Below, one piece after another: positions 8,257 through 19,695 of a DNA stretch of 64,000 nucleotides. A model generated the notes under the pieces. That model was not told the origin of the DNA. It searched no databases and saw only the letters and a program-made list of their open reading frames with translations. The stretch covers positions 1,364,001-1,428,000 of the forward strand of contig NZ_CP029145.1 of the NCBI RefSeq assembly GCF_003149515.1, in the 5' to 3' direction. Position numbers and translations under genes: made by a program. This DNA is from Hymenobacter nivis (GTDB lineage: Bacteria > Bacteroidota > Bacteroidia > Cytophagales > Hymenobacteraceae). The first letter of the stretch is position 1; each line of letters opens with the position of its first letter.

Positions 8257-8408
8257 AAGGAAGAGCAGGTAAGGTGAGAAAAAGTACCTAGCTATACTGC
8301 CTTTGCGGGCCGGAAGTTGGGCCCTGGGCCGGGCGGGCACCATTTAGGCGGCGGAGCGGTTCTGAGACGGCCCCGGGCGGCGCGGTTTCAGACCGGGCCC
8401 GCCGTGCG

Positions 8409-8416
8409 TAAATTTG
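8409..8416 (+). promoter_or_regulatory. Bacteroidota -7 promoter box (TAAATTTG)
   Basis: TAAATTTG fits TAnnTTTG and lies 56 bases upstream of the ABC-F start codon. No clear TTG is seen at the expected -33 position. Confidence 0.5.
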
Positions 8417-8471
8417 GGGCCCCGGGGCCCCGGCCGCCCCTTCCGTTTGTCATTCTCAACTTTCTGTTTTC

Positions 8472-10094
<1,623 letters not shown>

Positions 10095-10190
10095 TCTTTG
10101 CCGCGGTGGGTGGGCACGAAACGCGCCCACCCGCCGTTTAGAGCCCTGGCTGCCAACGATTTTCTGCGCTTTACCCCTCACGCACCATTC

Positions 10191-11018
10191 ATGAAATATT
10201 CGCTGCTTGCGCTGCTCGCGCTCGGGCTCACCATCGGGCGCGCCCACGCCCAGGAACGCCCCGTGCTGGGGGCCCCGCCGGTGGTGCTGCCCGCGCCGAC
10301 GGCGCCCGCACCCGCCCCGGCCCGGCCGGTGGATGCTGCCCCCACAGCCCCCGAAATTCCCGTGTACACGGCCCCCGGCACCCGGCCCACCCAGCCTGCG
10401 GTGCAGCCCCAAACGCAGCCGCCCGTCATCATCGAGCCCAGCAACAGCAGCCCCTCGGGCCTGGAGCTGCCCGGCCGCGAGCAGGCCCGCAAGGCGGCCC
10501 AGCAGCACGCCGAGCAGTACACCCGCTTCTTCATCTACAGCGGCTTTGGGCTGGGCTACAGCTCGTTCAGCGGCATCAGCCAGTTCAGCGGCAGCCTCTC
10601 GCCGGCGCTGGGCATCCGCCTGACGGACCGCATCTCGGTGGGCCCCGGCATTAGCTACGCCTACAACAACTACGGCTTCGGCAACTACTACGGTGGGGGC
10701 CCCACCACCCACATCAGCACCAACAATATCGGGGTGAAGGTATTCGGGCAGGTGCGGGTCATCGACCAGTTTTTTGTGCATGCCGAGTACGAAACCACTC
10801 GCGCCCAGCTGCTGGAGCAGGACCAGAACGGCAACCTGACCGGCCGCACCGTGTCGCGCACGGTGCAAACGCCGCTGGCCGGCGTGGGCTACCGCTCGCA
10901 AATCAGCAACCGCGCGGCGGCCGACATAGTAATCCTCTATAATTTCCAGGACGGCTACAACAGCATTTATTCCAACCCGGTCATCCGGTTCAACTTCCTG
11001 TTCAACATCGGAAAATAG
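10191..11018 (+). CDS. Outer-membrane beta-barrel protein
   Basis: 275 residues from the ATG at 10191. Signal peptide MKYSLLALLALGLTIGRAHAQ, then a Pro/Ala-rich low-complexity stretch of about 80 residues, then alternating polar/aromatic strands (FFIYSGFGLGYSSFS, ISVGPGISYAYNNYGFG) ending in a C-terminal strand with Phe (PVIRFNFLFNIGK). This is the pattern of a small surface barrel of the OmpA/porin-like type; no ligand can be named. It follows the ABC-F gene by about 97 bases. Confidence 0.82.
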   Translation: MKYSLLALLALGLTIGRAHAQERPVLGAPPVVLPAPTAPAPAPARPVDAAPTAPEIPVYTAPGTRPTQPAVQPQTQPPVIIEPSNSSPSGLELPGREQARKAAQQHAEQYTRFFIYSGFGLGYSSFSGISQFSGSLSPALGIRLTDRISVGPGISYAYNNYGFGNYYGGGPTTHISTNNIGVKVFGQVRVIDQFFVHAEYETTRAQLLEQDQNGNLTGRTVSRTVQTPLAGVGYRSQISNRAAADIVILYNFQDGYNSIYSNPVIRFNFLFNIGK

Positions 11019-11034
11019 GGCTACGGCCGCGCAC

Positions 11035-11070
11035 AAAAAAGCCCTTCGGCCGTGGCCGAAGGGCTTTTTT
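11035..11070. terminator. Bidirectional rho-independent terminator
   Basis: Six A residues, then GCCCTTCGGCC / GGCCGAAGGGC around GT, then six T residues. It separates the barrel gene (+) from the small membrane protein gene (-). Confidence 0.93.
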
Positions 11071-11098
11071 GTGATTTCCAGTTGAGTCTTTTTTCCCG

Positions 11099-11269
11099 TT
11101 ATACCGCGTTGCGGCCGCTGATGACGCGGAACAGGATGGCAATGATGGCAATCACCAGCAGAATGTGGATGAGGCCATTGCTTTGAATGCCAGCGCCCAT
11201 TATCCCGAAAAAGCCCAGGGCCCAGATGATGATGCAGATGACGGCGATGATGTACAGCAGGTTACCCAT
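11099..11269 (-). CDS. lmo0937-family small membrane protein
   Basis: A 56-residue protein starting MGNLLYIIAVICIIIWALGF, with two hydrophobic helices (about 4-25 and 33-48) and a basic tail SGRNAV. This matches the lmo0937 family of tiny membrane proteins, often stress-linked, with unknown function. The start ATG at 11269 and TAA at 11099 are clear. It is convergent with the barrel gene across the terminator and divergent from the hydroxyacyl-CoA dehydrogenase. Confidence 0.85.
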   Translation of the reverse strand: MGNLLYIIAVICIIIWALGFFGIMGAGIQSNGLIHILLVIAIIAILFRVISGRNAV

Positions 11270-11409
11270 GGCGATGTGGAGGAGAGGAATGATGAGGAAT
11301 GGCGGAAGAAAGTATTGTGGGCCTTGTACGGCGGATGTTTTAAAAAGATATCAGGTTTTAAAAACGTTTAGGCCAGACCCTAAACGGGGGGCTCCAAAGG
11401 AGCAGAGCG

Positions 11410-11417
11410 TAGCTTTG
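11410..11417 (+). promoter_or_regulatory. Bacteroidota -7 promoter box (TAGCTTTG)
   Basis: TAGCTTTG fits TAnnTTTG and lies 32 bases upstream of the hydroxyacyl-CoA dehydrogenase start. The upstream element is not clear. Confidence 0.5.
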
Positions 11418-11448
11418 CGCCTTCCCTCCCATCTTACTTCCCCTCCTT

Positions 11449-12336
11449 ATGAACATCGCCGTCATCGGCTCCGGCACCATGGGCAACGGCATTGCCCACG
11501 TATTTGCGCAGCACGGTTTTGCCGTGGCGCTCGTCGACATTAGCCAGCCGGCCCTGGACCGGGCCCTGGGCACCATTGCCAAAAACCTCGACCGCCAGGT
11601 AACCAAGGGCACCCTGGCCGAGACCGACAAAACCGCCACCCTGGGCCGCATCCGCTCTTTCACGACCATTGCCGAAGGCGTGGCCGAGGCCGAGCTGGTG
11701 GTGGAAGCCGCCACGGAAAACGCAGACCTCAAGCTCCAGATTTTCCGCGAGCTGGACCAGCACGCGCCCGCCGGGGCCCTGCTGGCCAGCAACACGTCGT
11801 CCATCTCCATCACCAAAATTGCGGCCGCCACCCAGCGCCCCACTCAGGTAATCGGGATGCACTTCATGAACCCCGTGCCAGTGATGAAGCTGGTGGAAGT
11901 AATCCGCGGCTACGCCACCTCCGACGAGACGACGGCCCGGGTGATGGATTTGTCGCGCCAGCTCGGCAAAACGCCCACCGAAGTGAACGACTACCCGGGC
12001 TTCGTGGCCAACCGCATCCTCATGCCGATGATCAACGAGGCGATTATCAGCCTGTTTGAGGGCGTGGCCGGCGTGGAAGAAATTGACACGGTGATGAAGC
12101 TGGGCATGGCCCACCCCATGGGGCCCCTGCAACTAGCCGATTTCATTGGGCTCGATGTGTGCCTGGCCATTCTGCGGGTGTTGCACGAGGGCCTCGGCAA
12201 CCCCAAGTATGCTCCCTGCCCGCTGCTGGTGAACATGGTGATGGCCGGCCGCCTAGGCGCGAAGTCGGGCGAGGGTTTCTACCAGTACACCGCCGGCTCG
12301 AAAAACTTGGTGGTGGCCCCCACCTTTACCAAGTAG
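11449..12336 (+). CDS. 3-hydroxybutyryl/3-hydroxyacyl-CoA dehydrogenase
   Basis: NAD-dependent oxidation of 3-hydroxyacyl-CoA (or the reverse) in fatty-acid or butyrate metabolism. The 295 residues match the stand-alone enzyme length. The Rossmann fingerprint is at the start (AVIGSGTMG, glycines 7, 9 and 12). The family stretch [16 protein letters not shown] and the signature region [18 protein letters not shown] carry the expected catalytic His and substrate-domain residues. No other beta-oxidation gene is adjacent, so chain-length preference cannot be judged. Confidence 0.93.
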   Translation: MNIAVIGSGTMGNGIAHVFAQHGFAVALVDISQPALDRALGTIAKNLDRQVTKGTLAETDKTATLGRIRSFTTIAEGVAEAELVVEAATENADLKLQIFRELDQHAPAGALLASNTSSISITKIAAATQRPTQVIGMHFMNPVPVMKLVEVIRGYATSDETTARVMDLSRQLGKTPTEVNDYPGFVANRILMPMINEAIISLFEGVAGVEEIDTVMKLGMAHPMGPLQLADFIGLDVCLAILRVLHEGLGNPKYAPCPLLVNMVMAGRLGAKSGEGFYQYTAGSKNLVVAPTFTK

Positions 12337-12909
12337 CCCTGCCAGGCTTTCCCAACGACGGTCGTTGACAAGTAGGGCCATTGCATCAAATGCGTAGTTA
12401 GCGTTTTAGCTATTGAGCTAAAAAAGTGCACTTTGATTCTGGCATTCAGAAGGCCTTTTCCTCCACTAAATCCATTCAGGGAGTGAGTCTCGTGTTCCAG
12501 CAAAGCAAGAGGTTACCGAGCACTTTAATTTAACCGCAAGGCACTATCAGTCAATTTATTGCTTTTTATTATTTCGACTATAAAACTCATAACTGCGTGT
12601 TTGGTGCAATGGCTCTACTTTAGATAAAGAGAGATTTTTGGCGGTGGTCCAAAGCAGGATGATACCGGACCTTTAGTTTGTTAATTAAGTCAGCTTAAAA
12701 ACACGTCAGGAAAGCTGGAAGGACGAATATTCAGACATCATAAATTGAGTGAAATACCGAAATCATCTCGCTTTGGACCACCGCCAGATTTTTTAATTAG
12801 AATTGGTGAGTAGGCTTTATAGAAATTGTGGACCGCTTAATTCTTGTATCGCTTTGCACACTTCCTTTAAAAGCAGCCCATCCACAACCAGCGCACCACC
12901 CTTCTATAA
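12337..12909. other. Gene-free interval, AT-rich, holding one small mobile element
   Basis: 573 bases between the dehydrogenase and bshB1 stops. No credible coding region is seen on either strand. Apart from the element at 12640-12785 it holds AT-rich sequence unlike the flanking genes. No hairpin with a T tract is obvious for either convergent gene. Confidence 0.7.
12640..12785. mobile_element. Small non-autonomous transposon-like element (MITE) with 8-bp target duplication
   Basis: Terminal inverted repeats of 24 bases: 12640-12663 (GGCGGTGGTCCAAAGC...) and 12762-12785, matching at 22 of 24 positions. The 146-base element is flanked by the direct repeat AGATTTTT (12632-12639 and 12786-12793), which is the expected footprint of transposition. 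It has no coding capacity. An 8-bp duplication fits several IS families; the mobilising transposase is not in the window. Confidence 0.88.
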
Positions 12910-13638
12910 TTACACCAGCTCCGTCACCTCGCGCACACCCACTGGCCGGGCGGCCGTAAAGCCTTCCCCAAACTCCACCCCGATAATGTGTCCGAACTCA
13001 CGAGCCCGCGCTTCCATGAAGCGCTCGAACTGCTGGCCCGACAGGTACGTGGCGGGGGCCCCGGGGTCAGCGTTGGGGTTGAAAAATTGGCTGCCGAAGG
13101 CGTGGATGGCGTCCCACTTGCCCGGCCAGTAGGGCGTGATTTCCACCACGAAAGCGGGCGTCAGCCACTGGTCCTGGATGTAGTGGTACACTTTGCGGGG
13201 CCGCCAGGGAGCCTGGGGCTGGCCGTGCTCGTCCAGCGTTTCGATCATGCGCAGGCCGCTTAGGAAGCAGGCATCAATGGCCAGCTGGGCCCCCTTGCCG
13301 TGGTCGGGGTGGCGGTCGGCCACGGCGTTGCACAGCACCACGTCGGGCTGGTAGCGGCGCAGGGCGGCGATGAGCGGCAACTGGTGCTCCCGGTCGTTGC
13401 GGAAAAAGCCGTCGGGTAAGCCCAGGTTTTCGCGCACGCTCAGGCCCAGGATTTGGCTAGCCGCAGCGGCTTCAGCGGCGCGAATCTCGACGCTGCCGCG
13501 GGTGCCTAGCTCACCGCGGGTGAAGTCGACCACACCAATGGTTTTGCCCGCCGCGCGGGCCGCCAATAGCGTGCCGGCGCACGACATTTCCACATCGTCG
13601 GGATGGGCCCCCAGGGCTAGGACGTCCAGTTTAATCAT
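12910..13638 (-). CDS. bshB1: Bacillithiol biosynthesis deacetylase BshB1
   Basis: Zinc-dependent N-deacetylase of the PIG-L/LmbE fold that converts GlcNAc-malate to GlcN-malate in bacillithiol synthesis. The 242 residues start MIKLDVLALGAHPDDVEMSC. The zinc motif AHPDD is at 11-15 and the second His pair in RHPDHG at 110-113. The GELGTRGS stretch (42-49) is typical of BshB1 rather than of other LmbE proteins. bshA and bshC are not in the window. Bacillithiol occurs in several Bacteroidota, so the context fits. Confidence 0.92.
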   Translation of the reverse strand: MIKLDVLALGAHPDDVEMSCAGTLLAARAAGKTIGVVDFTRGELGTRGSVEIRAAEAAAASQILGLSVRENLGLPDGFFRNDREHQLPLIAALRRYQPDVVLCNAVADRHPDHGKGAQLAIDACFLSGLRMIETLDEHGQPQAPWRPRKVYHYIQDQWLTPAFVVEITPYWPGKWDAIHAFGSQFFNPNADPGAPATYLSGQQFERFMEARAREFGHIIGVEFGEGFTAARPVGVREVTELV

Positions 13639-13773
13639 GGGTAATGCGGAGTTAAAGGTTGCCGTACTTGCTATTGCACGCCCATTGGGTAGCGCATGTA
13701 CATCAATGGGGAATAACGGGCTCCGCCGAAAACATCCGTGCGCCTCTTGCCATCGGCGGCCGGCCCCGGGGCC

Positions 13774-14919
13774 CTACTTAATGCGCAGCTTCTTGCCAGG
13801 TTGCAGCTTTTTGACGCCCGGGTTCAGGCGCTTCAGCGTACTCAAGCCGATGCCGTATTTTTCGGCCACTTCCGAGAGTGTGTCGCCGGAGCGCACGCGG
13901 TGCGTTACCACTATGCGGGCAGCTCGCGGCTCGCCGCGGCGGCTACTGCCCCCACTGCTGCGCCGGCCGCCGGTGAGGCTGCCGCCACCGCGCTGCAGGG
14001 CCCGGCTGTAGTAATTAAACAGCGCCGAGGTGATGGTGAAGTTGTCCTTGCGCAGCTTGTTGTCGGGGAAGTCGTAGAGCTGAATCGGGTTGATGGGGTT
14101 ACCCTGGTAGCGCACCTCGAAGTGCAGGTGCGAGCCCGAGCTGTGACCCGTGCTGCCGCCGTAGGCAATGAGCTGGCCCGCCTTCACAAAAGTACCCACC
14201 GGCACCAGGGCCTTACTGAGGTGGCCGTACAGCGTTTCGAGGCCGTTGTAGTGGCGCACAAGCAGGTAGTTGCCGTAGCCCGAGCCGTCCCACTTGCTAA
14301 TGCGCACCACGCCGTCGAACACGGTCTTCACCGAATCGCCGGTTTCCAGGTCTAGGTCAACGCCAAAGTGCCAACGGTAGCCCCGAAAGCCGAAGCCCGA
14401 CGTGATGGGCGTCGCCGCCATCGGCATCTGGCTGAACCGCTCGCGGCTGGTGTCCGTCAGCTTCAGGTTCACCGAGTCGCGGAAGCGGCGGCCGTCCACG
14501 TGGTAGGGGTTGATGCTGTGCGTGTCCCAGATGGAATAATAGCCCGCCACCTTCACCCACGACGAGTCGATGAGTACTTCCTCCGACATTTCCACAATCT
14601 CCTGCCCGCCCTCGTTGAGCGTGGTGGTGTCCTCGCTCACAATGCTCAGCTTCTTGGCCGGGTTGAAGCGCAACGACTTGGCCGCGTCGGAGTTATCGTC
14701 GTGGATTTCCTCCGTTTCGATGATCGTCGTGGTGTCGGGCCGCACGTACTTCATGCGCGGGGTTTTCACCCGGAAAAAGTCCGACCGCCGGCCAGTACGC
14801 TCATTCTTGGGATGCGTGGGCCGGCGGCCCTGGGCCCCCACCGGGGTAGTGCCCAAGCCAGCCAGCAGCAACACAGCCAGCACCACAGGGCGCCAAAATT
14901 TTAAGTGAAAACTCAGCAA
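13774..14919 (-). CDS. Secreted M23 peptidase with C-terminal LysM domain
   Basis: Peptidoglycan endopeptidase or LytM regulator. A hydrophobic signal segment (about residues 10-28) precedes a linker. The M23 fold is in the middle, with the first zinc motif near HFGVDLDLETGD and the GSHLHFEVRY motif later. The C-terminus is one LysM repeat (HRVRSGDTLSEVAEKYGI...), which binds peptidoglycan. No ATG precedes the signal region; the frame opens at TTG 14919, so a non-ATG start is likely. It lies 28 bases downstream of trxB on the same strand. Confidence 0.88.
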   Translation of the reverse strand: MLSFHLKFWRPVVLAVLLLAGLGTTPVGAQGRRPTHPKNERTGRRSDFFRVKTPRMKYVRPDTTTIIETEEIHDDNSDAAKSLRFNPAKKLSIVSEDTTTLNEGGQEIVEMSEEVLIDSSWVKVAGYYSIWDTHSINPYHVDGRRFRDSVNLKLTDTSRERFSQMPMAATPITSGFGFRGYRWHFGVDLDLETGDSVKTVFDGVVRISKWDGSGYGNYLLVRHYNGLETLYGHLSKALVPVGTFVKAGQLIAYGGSTGHSSGSHLHFEVRYQGNPINPIQLYDFPDNKLRKDNFTITSALFNYYSRALQRGGGSLTGGRRSSGGSSRRGEPRAARIVVTHRVRSGDTLSEVAEKYGIGLSTLKRLNPGVKKLQPGKKLRIK

Positions 14920-14947
14920 AAGCAGGGAAGCAAAGCGAAAACCAGAA

Positions 14948-15883
14948 TTAATGCAGGCCCATGGTCGCCAAGTAACGCTCGGCGTCGAGGGCAGCCATGC
15001 AGCCGGTGCCAGCCGCCGTCACGGCTTGGCGGTAGGTGAAATCCTGCACGTCACCGCAGGCAAATACGCCATCAACGTTGGTTTTGCTTGTACCGGGCAG
15101 CGTCTTGAGGTAGCCCTGCTCGTCGTGGTGCAAGTAGGGCTGGAATATCTTGGAGTTCGGATCGTGCCCAATGGCCACAAAAAAGCCCGTCAGCGCGATT
15201 TCCCGCGTTTCGTGGGTCAGCAGGTTTTTTACCCGCACGCCTTCCACGGCATGCTCGCCCAGAATCTCATCGGTGGCCGTGTTAAACAGCACCTCGATCT
15301 TGGGGTTGTCGAGTACGCGCTTTTGCATAATTTTCGAGGCTTTCATCTCGCTTTTCCGCACAATCATGGTCACCTTGCTGGCCAAATTAGCCAAGTAGGT
15401 AGCTTCCTCCGCGGCCGTGTCTCCGGCGCCCACAATAGCCACCTCCTGGCCCCGGTAGAAGAAACCGTCGCACACGGCGCATGCCGACACGCCCGAGCCG
15501 TTCAGCCTAGCTTCCGACGGCAGCCCCAGCCACCTGGCCGAGGCTCCGGTGGCAATAATTACGGCGTCGGCCGTCAATTCTACCGTTTCATCGATGGTAA
15601 TTTTGTGCGGGTGCCCTGAGAAATCCACCTTCGTGGCAATGCCGTAGCGGATGTCGGTACCGAAGCGAGTGGCCTGTTTTTTCAGGTCCTCCATCATCTC
15701 GGGGCCCATTATACCGTCGGGGTAACCAGGGAAATTCTCCACATCACTCGTGATGGTGAGTTGCCCACCGGGCTGCAGGCCCATGTACATTACGGGGGCC
15801 ATGTTGGCCCGGGCTGCGTAAATGGCTGCGGTGTAACCTGCAGGGCCCGAACCAATAATCAGGCACTTATGGTGTTTAGACAT
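14948..15883 (-). CDS. trxB: Thioredoxin reductase
   Basis: FAD enzyme that reduces thioredoxin with NADPH in the cytoplasm. From ATG 15883 it has 311 residues. N-terminal FAD fold GSGPAGYTAA (11-20), redox-active CAVC at 135-138, NADPH domain with GAGDTAAEEA, and the closing GCMAALDAERYL. All catalytic landmarks are present. The frame runs further upstream without protein-like sequence. Confidence 0.96.
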   Translation of the reverse strand: MSKHHKCLIIGSGPAGYTAAIYAARANMAPVMYMGLQPGGQLTITSDVENFPGYPDGIMGPEMMEDLKKQATRFGTDIRYGIATKVDFSGHPHKITIDETVELTADAVIIATGASARWLGLPSEARLNGSGVSACAVCDGFFYRGQEVAIVGAGDTAAEEATYLANLASKVTMIVRKSEMKASKIMQKRVLDNPKIEVLFNTATDEILGEHAVEGVRVKNLLTHETREIALTGFFVAIGHDPNSKIFQPYLHHDEQGYLKTLPGTSKTNVDGVFACGDVQDFTYRQAVTAAGTGCMAALDAERYLATMGLH

Positions 15884-15978
15884 GTTGTGATGAGGGCCCT
15901 TGGGGCCATAGCATGGGGCCCGGGGCCCCAAAAATGTGTAAGAAACAATGCGACGCCGACAACCCCGCCGCTAGCAAA

Positions 15979-16004
15979 AAACCCCAACCTTACAGCTGGG
16001 GTTT
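15979..16004 (-). terminator. Rho-independent terminator of rpoD
   Basis: Stem AAACCCCA / TGGGGTTT, followed on the minus strand by a T run. It lies just downstream of the rpoD stop. Confidence 0.75.
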
Positions 16005-16028
16005 CATGCATTGCAAAATTAAGTGGAA

Positions 16029-16892
16029 TTAACCTAAATAAGGCTTCAGCGCCTTCGAGCGCGAGGTGTGGCGCAGGCGGCGAATAGCCTTTTCTTTGAT
16101 CTGACGCACCCGCTCGCGGGTCAGGTTAAACTTCTCGCCAATCTCTTCCAGCGTCAGCGCAGCTTCGCCGTTCAGCCCGAAATACAGGGTGATAACGTCA
16201 GCCTCGCGCTTAGTGAGCGTGCTCAGAGCCCGCTGCACTTCCTTGCGGAGCGAGTCGTTCATCAGGGCCATATCGGGCGACTCTTCGTCTTCGTTTTCGA
16301 GCACGTCGAGCAAGCGGTTTTCTTCGCCTTGCACAAACGGCGCGTCCACCGACACGTGGCGGCCTGAAATCTTGAGCGTGTCCACTACTTCCGAGGTGGT
16401 CAGCTCCAGCACTTCAGCAATTTCCTCAGGCGAGGGCTCGCGCTCAAACTTCTGCTCCAGCTCCGAAAATGACTTGCTGATTTTGTTCAGCGAGCCTACT
16501 CGATTCAAGGGCAGGCGCACAATGCGACTCTGCTCGGCCAAGGCTTGGAGGATGGATTGGCGAATCCACCATACGGCGTACGAGATAAACTTAAAGCCAC
16601 GGGTTTCGTCGAAACGTTTGGCAGCTTTAATCAAACCCAGGTTTCCCTCGTTGATGAGGTCACCGAGGCTAAGCCCTTGGTTTTGATACTGTTTTGCCAC
16701 CGACACCACGAAGCGCAGGTTGGCTTTGGTAAGCTTTTCCAGCGCCTGCTGGTCCCCGTCGCGGATGCGCTGGGCCAGGGTCACCTCCTCGTCGGGGGTG
16801 AGCAAATCCACTCGGCCAATCTCCTGGAGGTACTTATCCAGCGACTGGCTTTCGCGGTTGGTAATCTGCTTGCTGATTTTTAACTGTCTCAT
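16029..16892 (-). CDS. rpoD: Primary sigma factor RpoD, short Bacteroidota type
   Basis: 287 residues, as usual in Bacteroidota, without the long region 1.1 of proteobacterial RpoD. Region 1.2 is at the start ([20 protein letters not shown]), region 2 contains [29 protein letters not shown] and [13 protein letters not shown], region 3 follows, and region 4 closes with [29 protein letters not shown]. This factor reads the TAnnTTTG promoters noted elsewhere in the window (known for the phylum). Confidence 0.97.
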   Translation of the reverse strand: MRQLKISKQITNRESQSLDKYLQEIGRVDLLTPDEEVTLAQRIRDGDQQALEKLTKANLRFVVSVAKQYQNQGLSLGDLINEGNLGLIKAAKRFDETRGFKFISYAVWWIRQSILQALAEQSRIVRLPLNRVGSLNKISKSFSELEQKFEREPSPEEIAEVLELTTSEVVDTLKISGRHVSVDAPFVQGEENRLLDVLENEDEESPDMALMNDSLRKEVQRALSTLTKREADVITLYFGLNGEAALTLEEIGEKFNLTRERVRQIKEKAIRRLRHTSRSKALKPYLG

Positions 16893-17008
16893 GGAAAGAG
16901 GTAAAGGCGATAACCAGGGTTAATAGTTGACAAAGAATAAAAGCTAACGATAGGCCGGGAGTCAAAGGGAATCAACAGGCTTCCTTTGATGAAAGTTCGG
17001 GCTTAGCG

Positions 17009-19174
17009 TTACGCTTGGCCGTTGTCCGCAGCCGCGCCCTCAGGCTTCGGCAGCAGCACTTTCCGCGAGAGGCGGTACTTGCCGGTTTTCTTATCAATGT
17101 CCACCAGTTTCACGTCAATCTCCTGGCCCACTTCCAGCAAGCCTTCAAGGCTTTGGATGCGCTCGTGCGTCACTTCCGAGATGTGCAGCAACCCGTCTTT
17201 GCCAGGCATAATCTCCACGAACGCGCCGTAGGGCTGGATGCTGCGCACCTTGCCTTTGTAAGTTTCGCCGATTTCCGGCTGTGCCGCAATGGCCCGGATG
17301 CGGTCGATGGCTCCCTGCATATCGGTCTGGTTGGCCGCGTAAATGCTCACGTGACCTTTCTCGTCCTTCTCCTCGATGATCACCGTGGCGTTGGTATCCT
17401 TCTGGATCTGCTGGATAACCTTGCCGCCCGGCCCGATGATGGCACCGATGAATTCTTTGTCAATCAGCATTTTATGCGAGCGGGGCGTATGGGCCTTCAA
17501 CTCAGCAGCCGGCGCGTCGATGGTTTTGGCCATTTCGCGCAGAATGTGCAGGCGGCCTTCGCGGGCCTGGTGCAGGGCAGCGGTCAGAATCTCATTGCTC
17601 AGGCCCTGGATTTTAATGTCCATCTGGCAAGCGCAAATGCCTTTCTCGGTGCCCGTCACCTTAAAGTCCATGTCGCCGAGGTGATCCTCATCACCCAGAA
17701 TATCCGAAAGCACGGCGTACTCGCCAGTTTCCTTGTCCTGCACGAGGCCCATGGCAATGCCGGCCACGGCGGCGCGCACTTTCACACCGGCGTCCATCAG
17801 CGCCAGCGAACCGGCGCACACCGTCGCCATTGAGCTGGAGCCGTTCGACTCCAGGATGTCCGACACGATGCGGATGGTGTAGGGGTTTTCGTCATCGGGG
17901 GGCAGCACTTGCTTTAGGCTGCGCATAGCCAGGTTGCCGTGGCCGATTTCGCGGCGGCCGGCGCCACGGTTGGGTTTCACCTCACCAGTCGAGAAACCGG
18001 GGAAGTTGTAGTGCAACATGAACTTCGAGTAGCCCTTGGTCAGGGGCTGGTCCACAATCTGCTCGTCGAGCTTGGTGCCAAGCGTGGCCGTGGTCAGGCT
18101 CTGGGTTTCGCCACGGGTGAAGATAGCTGAACCGTGGGCCCCCGGCAGGTAGTTAATTTCCGACCAGATGGGGCGAATTTCCGTCAGCTGGCGGCCATCG
18201 AGGCGTACCCGGTCTTTCACCATCATGTCGCGGATGGCCTTCTTCTCAGCCGACGAGTAGTAGCGGCTGAACATCTTCATGTCTAGCTCGGGCTGCTCGG
18301 CCAAAAGCTTGTCAAGAAACGCTTTTTTCACCCCAGTAAAGCCTTCCTTACGGCCGGCTTTGCTGGTGTTGCCCCCCCGAGCCACATCGTAGGCGCCCTG
18401 GTAGATGCCCTGGTGAATGAGCTGCTTCAGCGCGTCGTTTTCCTCGTACTTCGGGTACTCGCGGGGCTGCGACTCTGGCGTACGGCCCACGGCCTCAGCC
18501 AAATCCTTCTGCAATTGCACCTGGGCCTTGATGGCCTCGTGGCCGAAGGCAATGGCGGCCACCATTTCCTCCTCGCTCACCTCATGCATCTCGCCTTCCA
18601 CCATGGCCACCGAGTCGCCGGTAGCACCCACGATGAGGTCCATGTCGGCGCGCTTCAGGTCGCTGGTTTTGGGGTTGATCTGAAACTGGCCGTCGATGCG
18701 GGCCACGCGCACTTCCGAAATCGGGCCGGCAAACGGAATGTCCGAAATTGAGAGCGCGGCCGAAGCCGCCAAGGCCGCCAGGGCATCCGGCTGCACCTCT
18801 TTATCGGCCGAGATAAGGGTGATCATCACCTGCACCTCGTAGTGGTAGTCCTTGGGGAACATCGGCCGCAGGATGCGGTCGACGAGGCGGCAAATCAGGA
18901 TTTCGTAGTCCGACAGGCGGCCTTCGCGGCGCTGAAACGAGCCGGGGATTTTGCCAGCCGAGCCGAATTTCTCTTGGTAGTCAACCGACAGGGGCAGAAA
19001 ATCAACGCCGTCGCGCTGGCTGGGGGCCGATACCACGGTGGCCAGCAGCATGGTATCGCCGAGGCGAACCACTACGGCCCCGTCGGCAAATTTGGCCAGC
19101 TTGCCGGTTTCAATGGAGATCTGGCGGCCGTCGGGCAAGGCCAGGGTTTTAATAATAGCGTGGGGAGCGGGCAT
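17009..19174 (-). CDS. pnp: Polyribonucleotide nucleotidyltransferase (PNPase)
   Basis: 3'-to-5' phosphorolytic exoribonuclease of the RNA degradosome. 721 residues with two RNase PH domains (the catalytic second one around LPGAHGSAIFTRGETQSL), then KH (IGPGGKVIQQIQKDTN) and S1 (GETYKGKVRSIQPYGAFVEIMPGKDGLLH) domains. Full length, normal start. It lies downstream of rpsO on the same strand, the widely conserved rpsO-pnp order, with a hairpin terminator between them that allows uneven expression. Confidence 0.97.
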   Translation of the reverse strand: MPAPHAIIKTLALPDGRQISIETGKLAKFADGAVVVRLGDTMLLATVVSAPSQRDGVDFLPLSVDYQEKFGSAGKIPGSFQRREGRLSDYEILICRLVDRILRPMFPKDYHYEVQVMITLISADKEVQPDALAALAASAALSISDIPFAGPISEVRVARIDGQFQINPKTSDLKRADMDLIVGATGDSVAMVEGEMHEVSEEEMVAAIAFGHEAIKAQVQLQKDLAEAVGRTPESQPREYPKYEENDALKQLIHQGIYQGAYDVARGGNTSKAGRKEGFTGVKKAFLDKLLAEQPELDMKMFSRYYSSAEKKAIRDMMVKDRVRLDGRQLTEIRPIWSEINYLPGAHGSAIFTRGETQSLTTATLGTKLDEQIVDQPLTKGYSKFMLHYNFPGFSTGEVKPNRGAGRREIGHGNLAMRSLKQVLPPDDENPYTIRIVSDILESNGSSSMATVCAGSLALMDAGVKVRAAVAGIAMGLVQDKETGEYAVLSDILGDEDHLGDMDFKVTGTEKGICACQMDIKIQGLSNEILTAALHQAREGRLHILREMAKTIDAPAAELKAHTPRSHKMLIDKEFIGAIIGPGGKVIQQIQKDTNATVIIEEKDEKGHVSIYAANQTDMQGAIDRIRAIAAQPEIGETYKGKVRSIQPYGAFVEIMPGKDGLLHISEVTHERIQSLEGLLEVGQEIDVKLVDIDKKTGKYRLSRKVLLPKPEGAAADNGQA

Positions 19175-19292
19175 TCAGTTGGAGAAGAGAGAATAAGAGA
19201 CAGGAGAAGTGAGAACCGCGGGGTGGGAGCGTGGCGTAACCGCTGAACGCAAAAGCGCAGCTTATTGCTCCCGACTCACTTCTCGCAACAGG

Positions 19293-19337
19293 CAAAAAAA
19301 AGAGTAGGGAACCTCCCACTGGAAGGCTCCCTACTCT
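19293..19337 (-). terminator. Terminator between rpsO and pnp
   Basis: Stem AGAGTAGGGAACCT (19301-19314) with AGGCTCCCTACTCT (19324-19337), followed on the minus strand by eight T residues. It directly follows the rpsO stop, so pnp is either reached by read-through or has its own promoter. Confidence 0.88.
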
Positions 19338-19349
19338 CAAGCATTGGAC

Positions 19350-19625
19350 TTACTTACGGATGCCCAGCTCTTTGATAATGGCGCGGTAGCGGTTGATTTC
19401 GCGGTGCTGGAGGTAGTCCAACATGCGGCGGCGCTTGCCCACCAGTTTCAGCAGACCCAAGCGGGTGCTGTGGTCTTTTTTATTCACCTTCAAGTGCTCC
19501 GTCAGGTGGTTGATGCGGTGGGTGAAGAGGCCAATCTGAGCCTCGGCCGAGCCGGTATCGGTTTTAACGTGTTGCAGGCTATTCTTTTCGAAAATCTCCT
19601 GTTTTGTTTCGGTGGTCAGTTTCAT
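19350..19625 (-). CDS. rpsO: 30S ribosomal protein S15
   Basis: Binds 16S rRNA early in 30S assembly. 91 residues with the S15 hallmark [23 protein letters not shown] and the basic [18 protein letters not shown] region, ending ELGIRK. Normal length. Confidence 0.97.
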   Translation of the reverse strand: MKLTTETKQEIFEKNSLQHVKTDTGSAEAQIGLFTHRINHLTEHLKVNKKDHSTRLGLLKLVGKRRRMLDYLQHREINRYRAIIKELGIRK

Positions 19626-19695
19626 CGGCGGATAGGGCTGGGCCCCGTCTTGGATTTAAAAAATGAAAAAATGCATCCCGCATTTCGGGGTGTCG

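Noticed and set aside
16963..16989. Weak hairpin TCAAAGG...CCTTTGA after pnp
   Set aside because: Short stem, no T tract on the minus strand; not called as a terminator.
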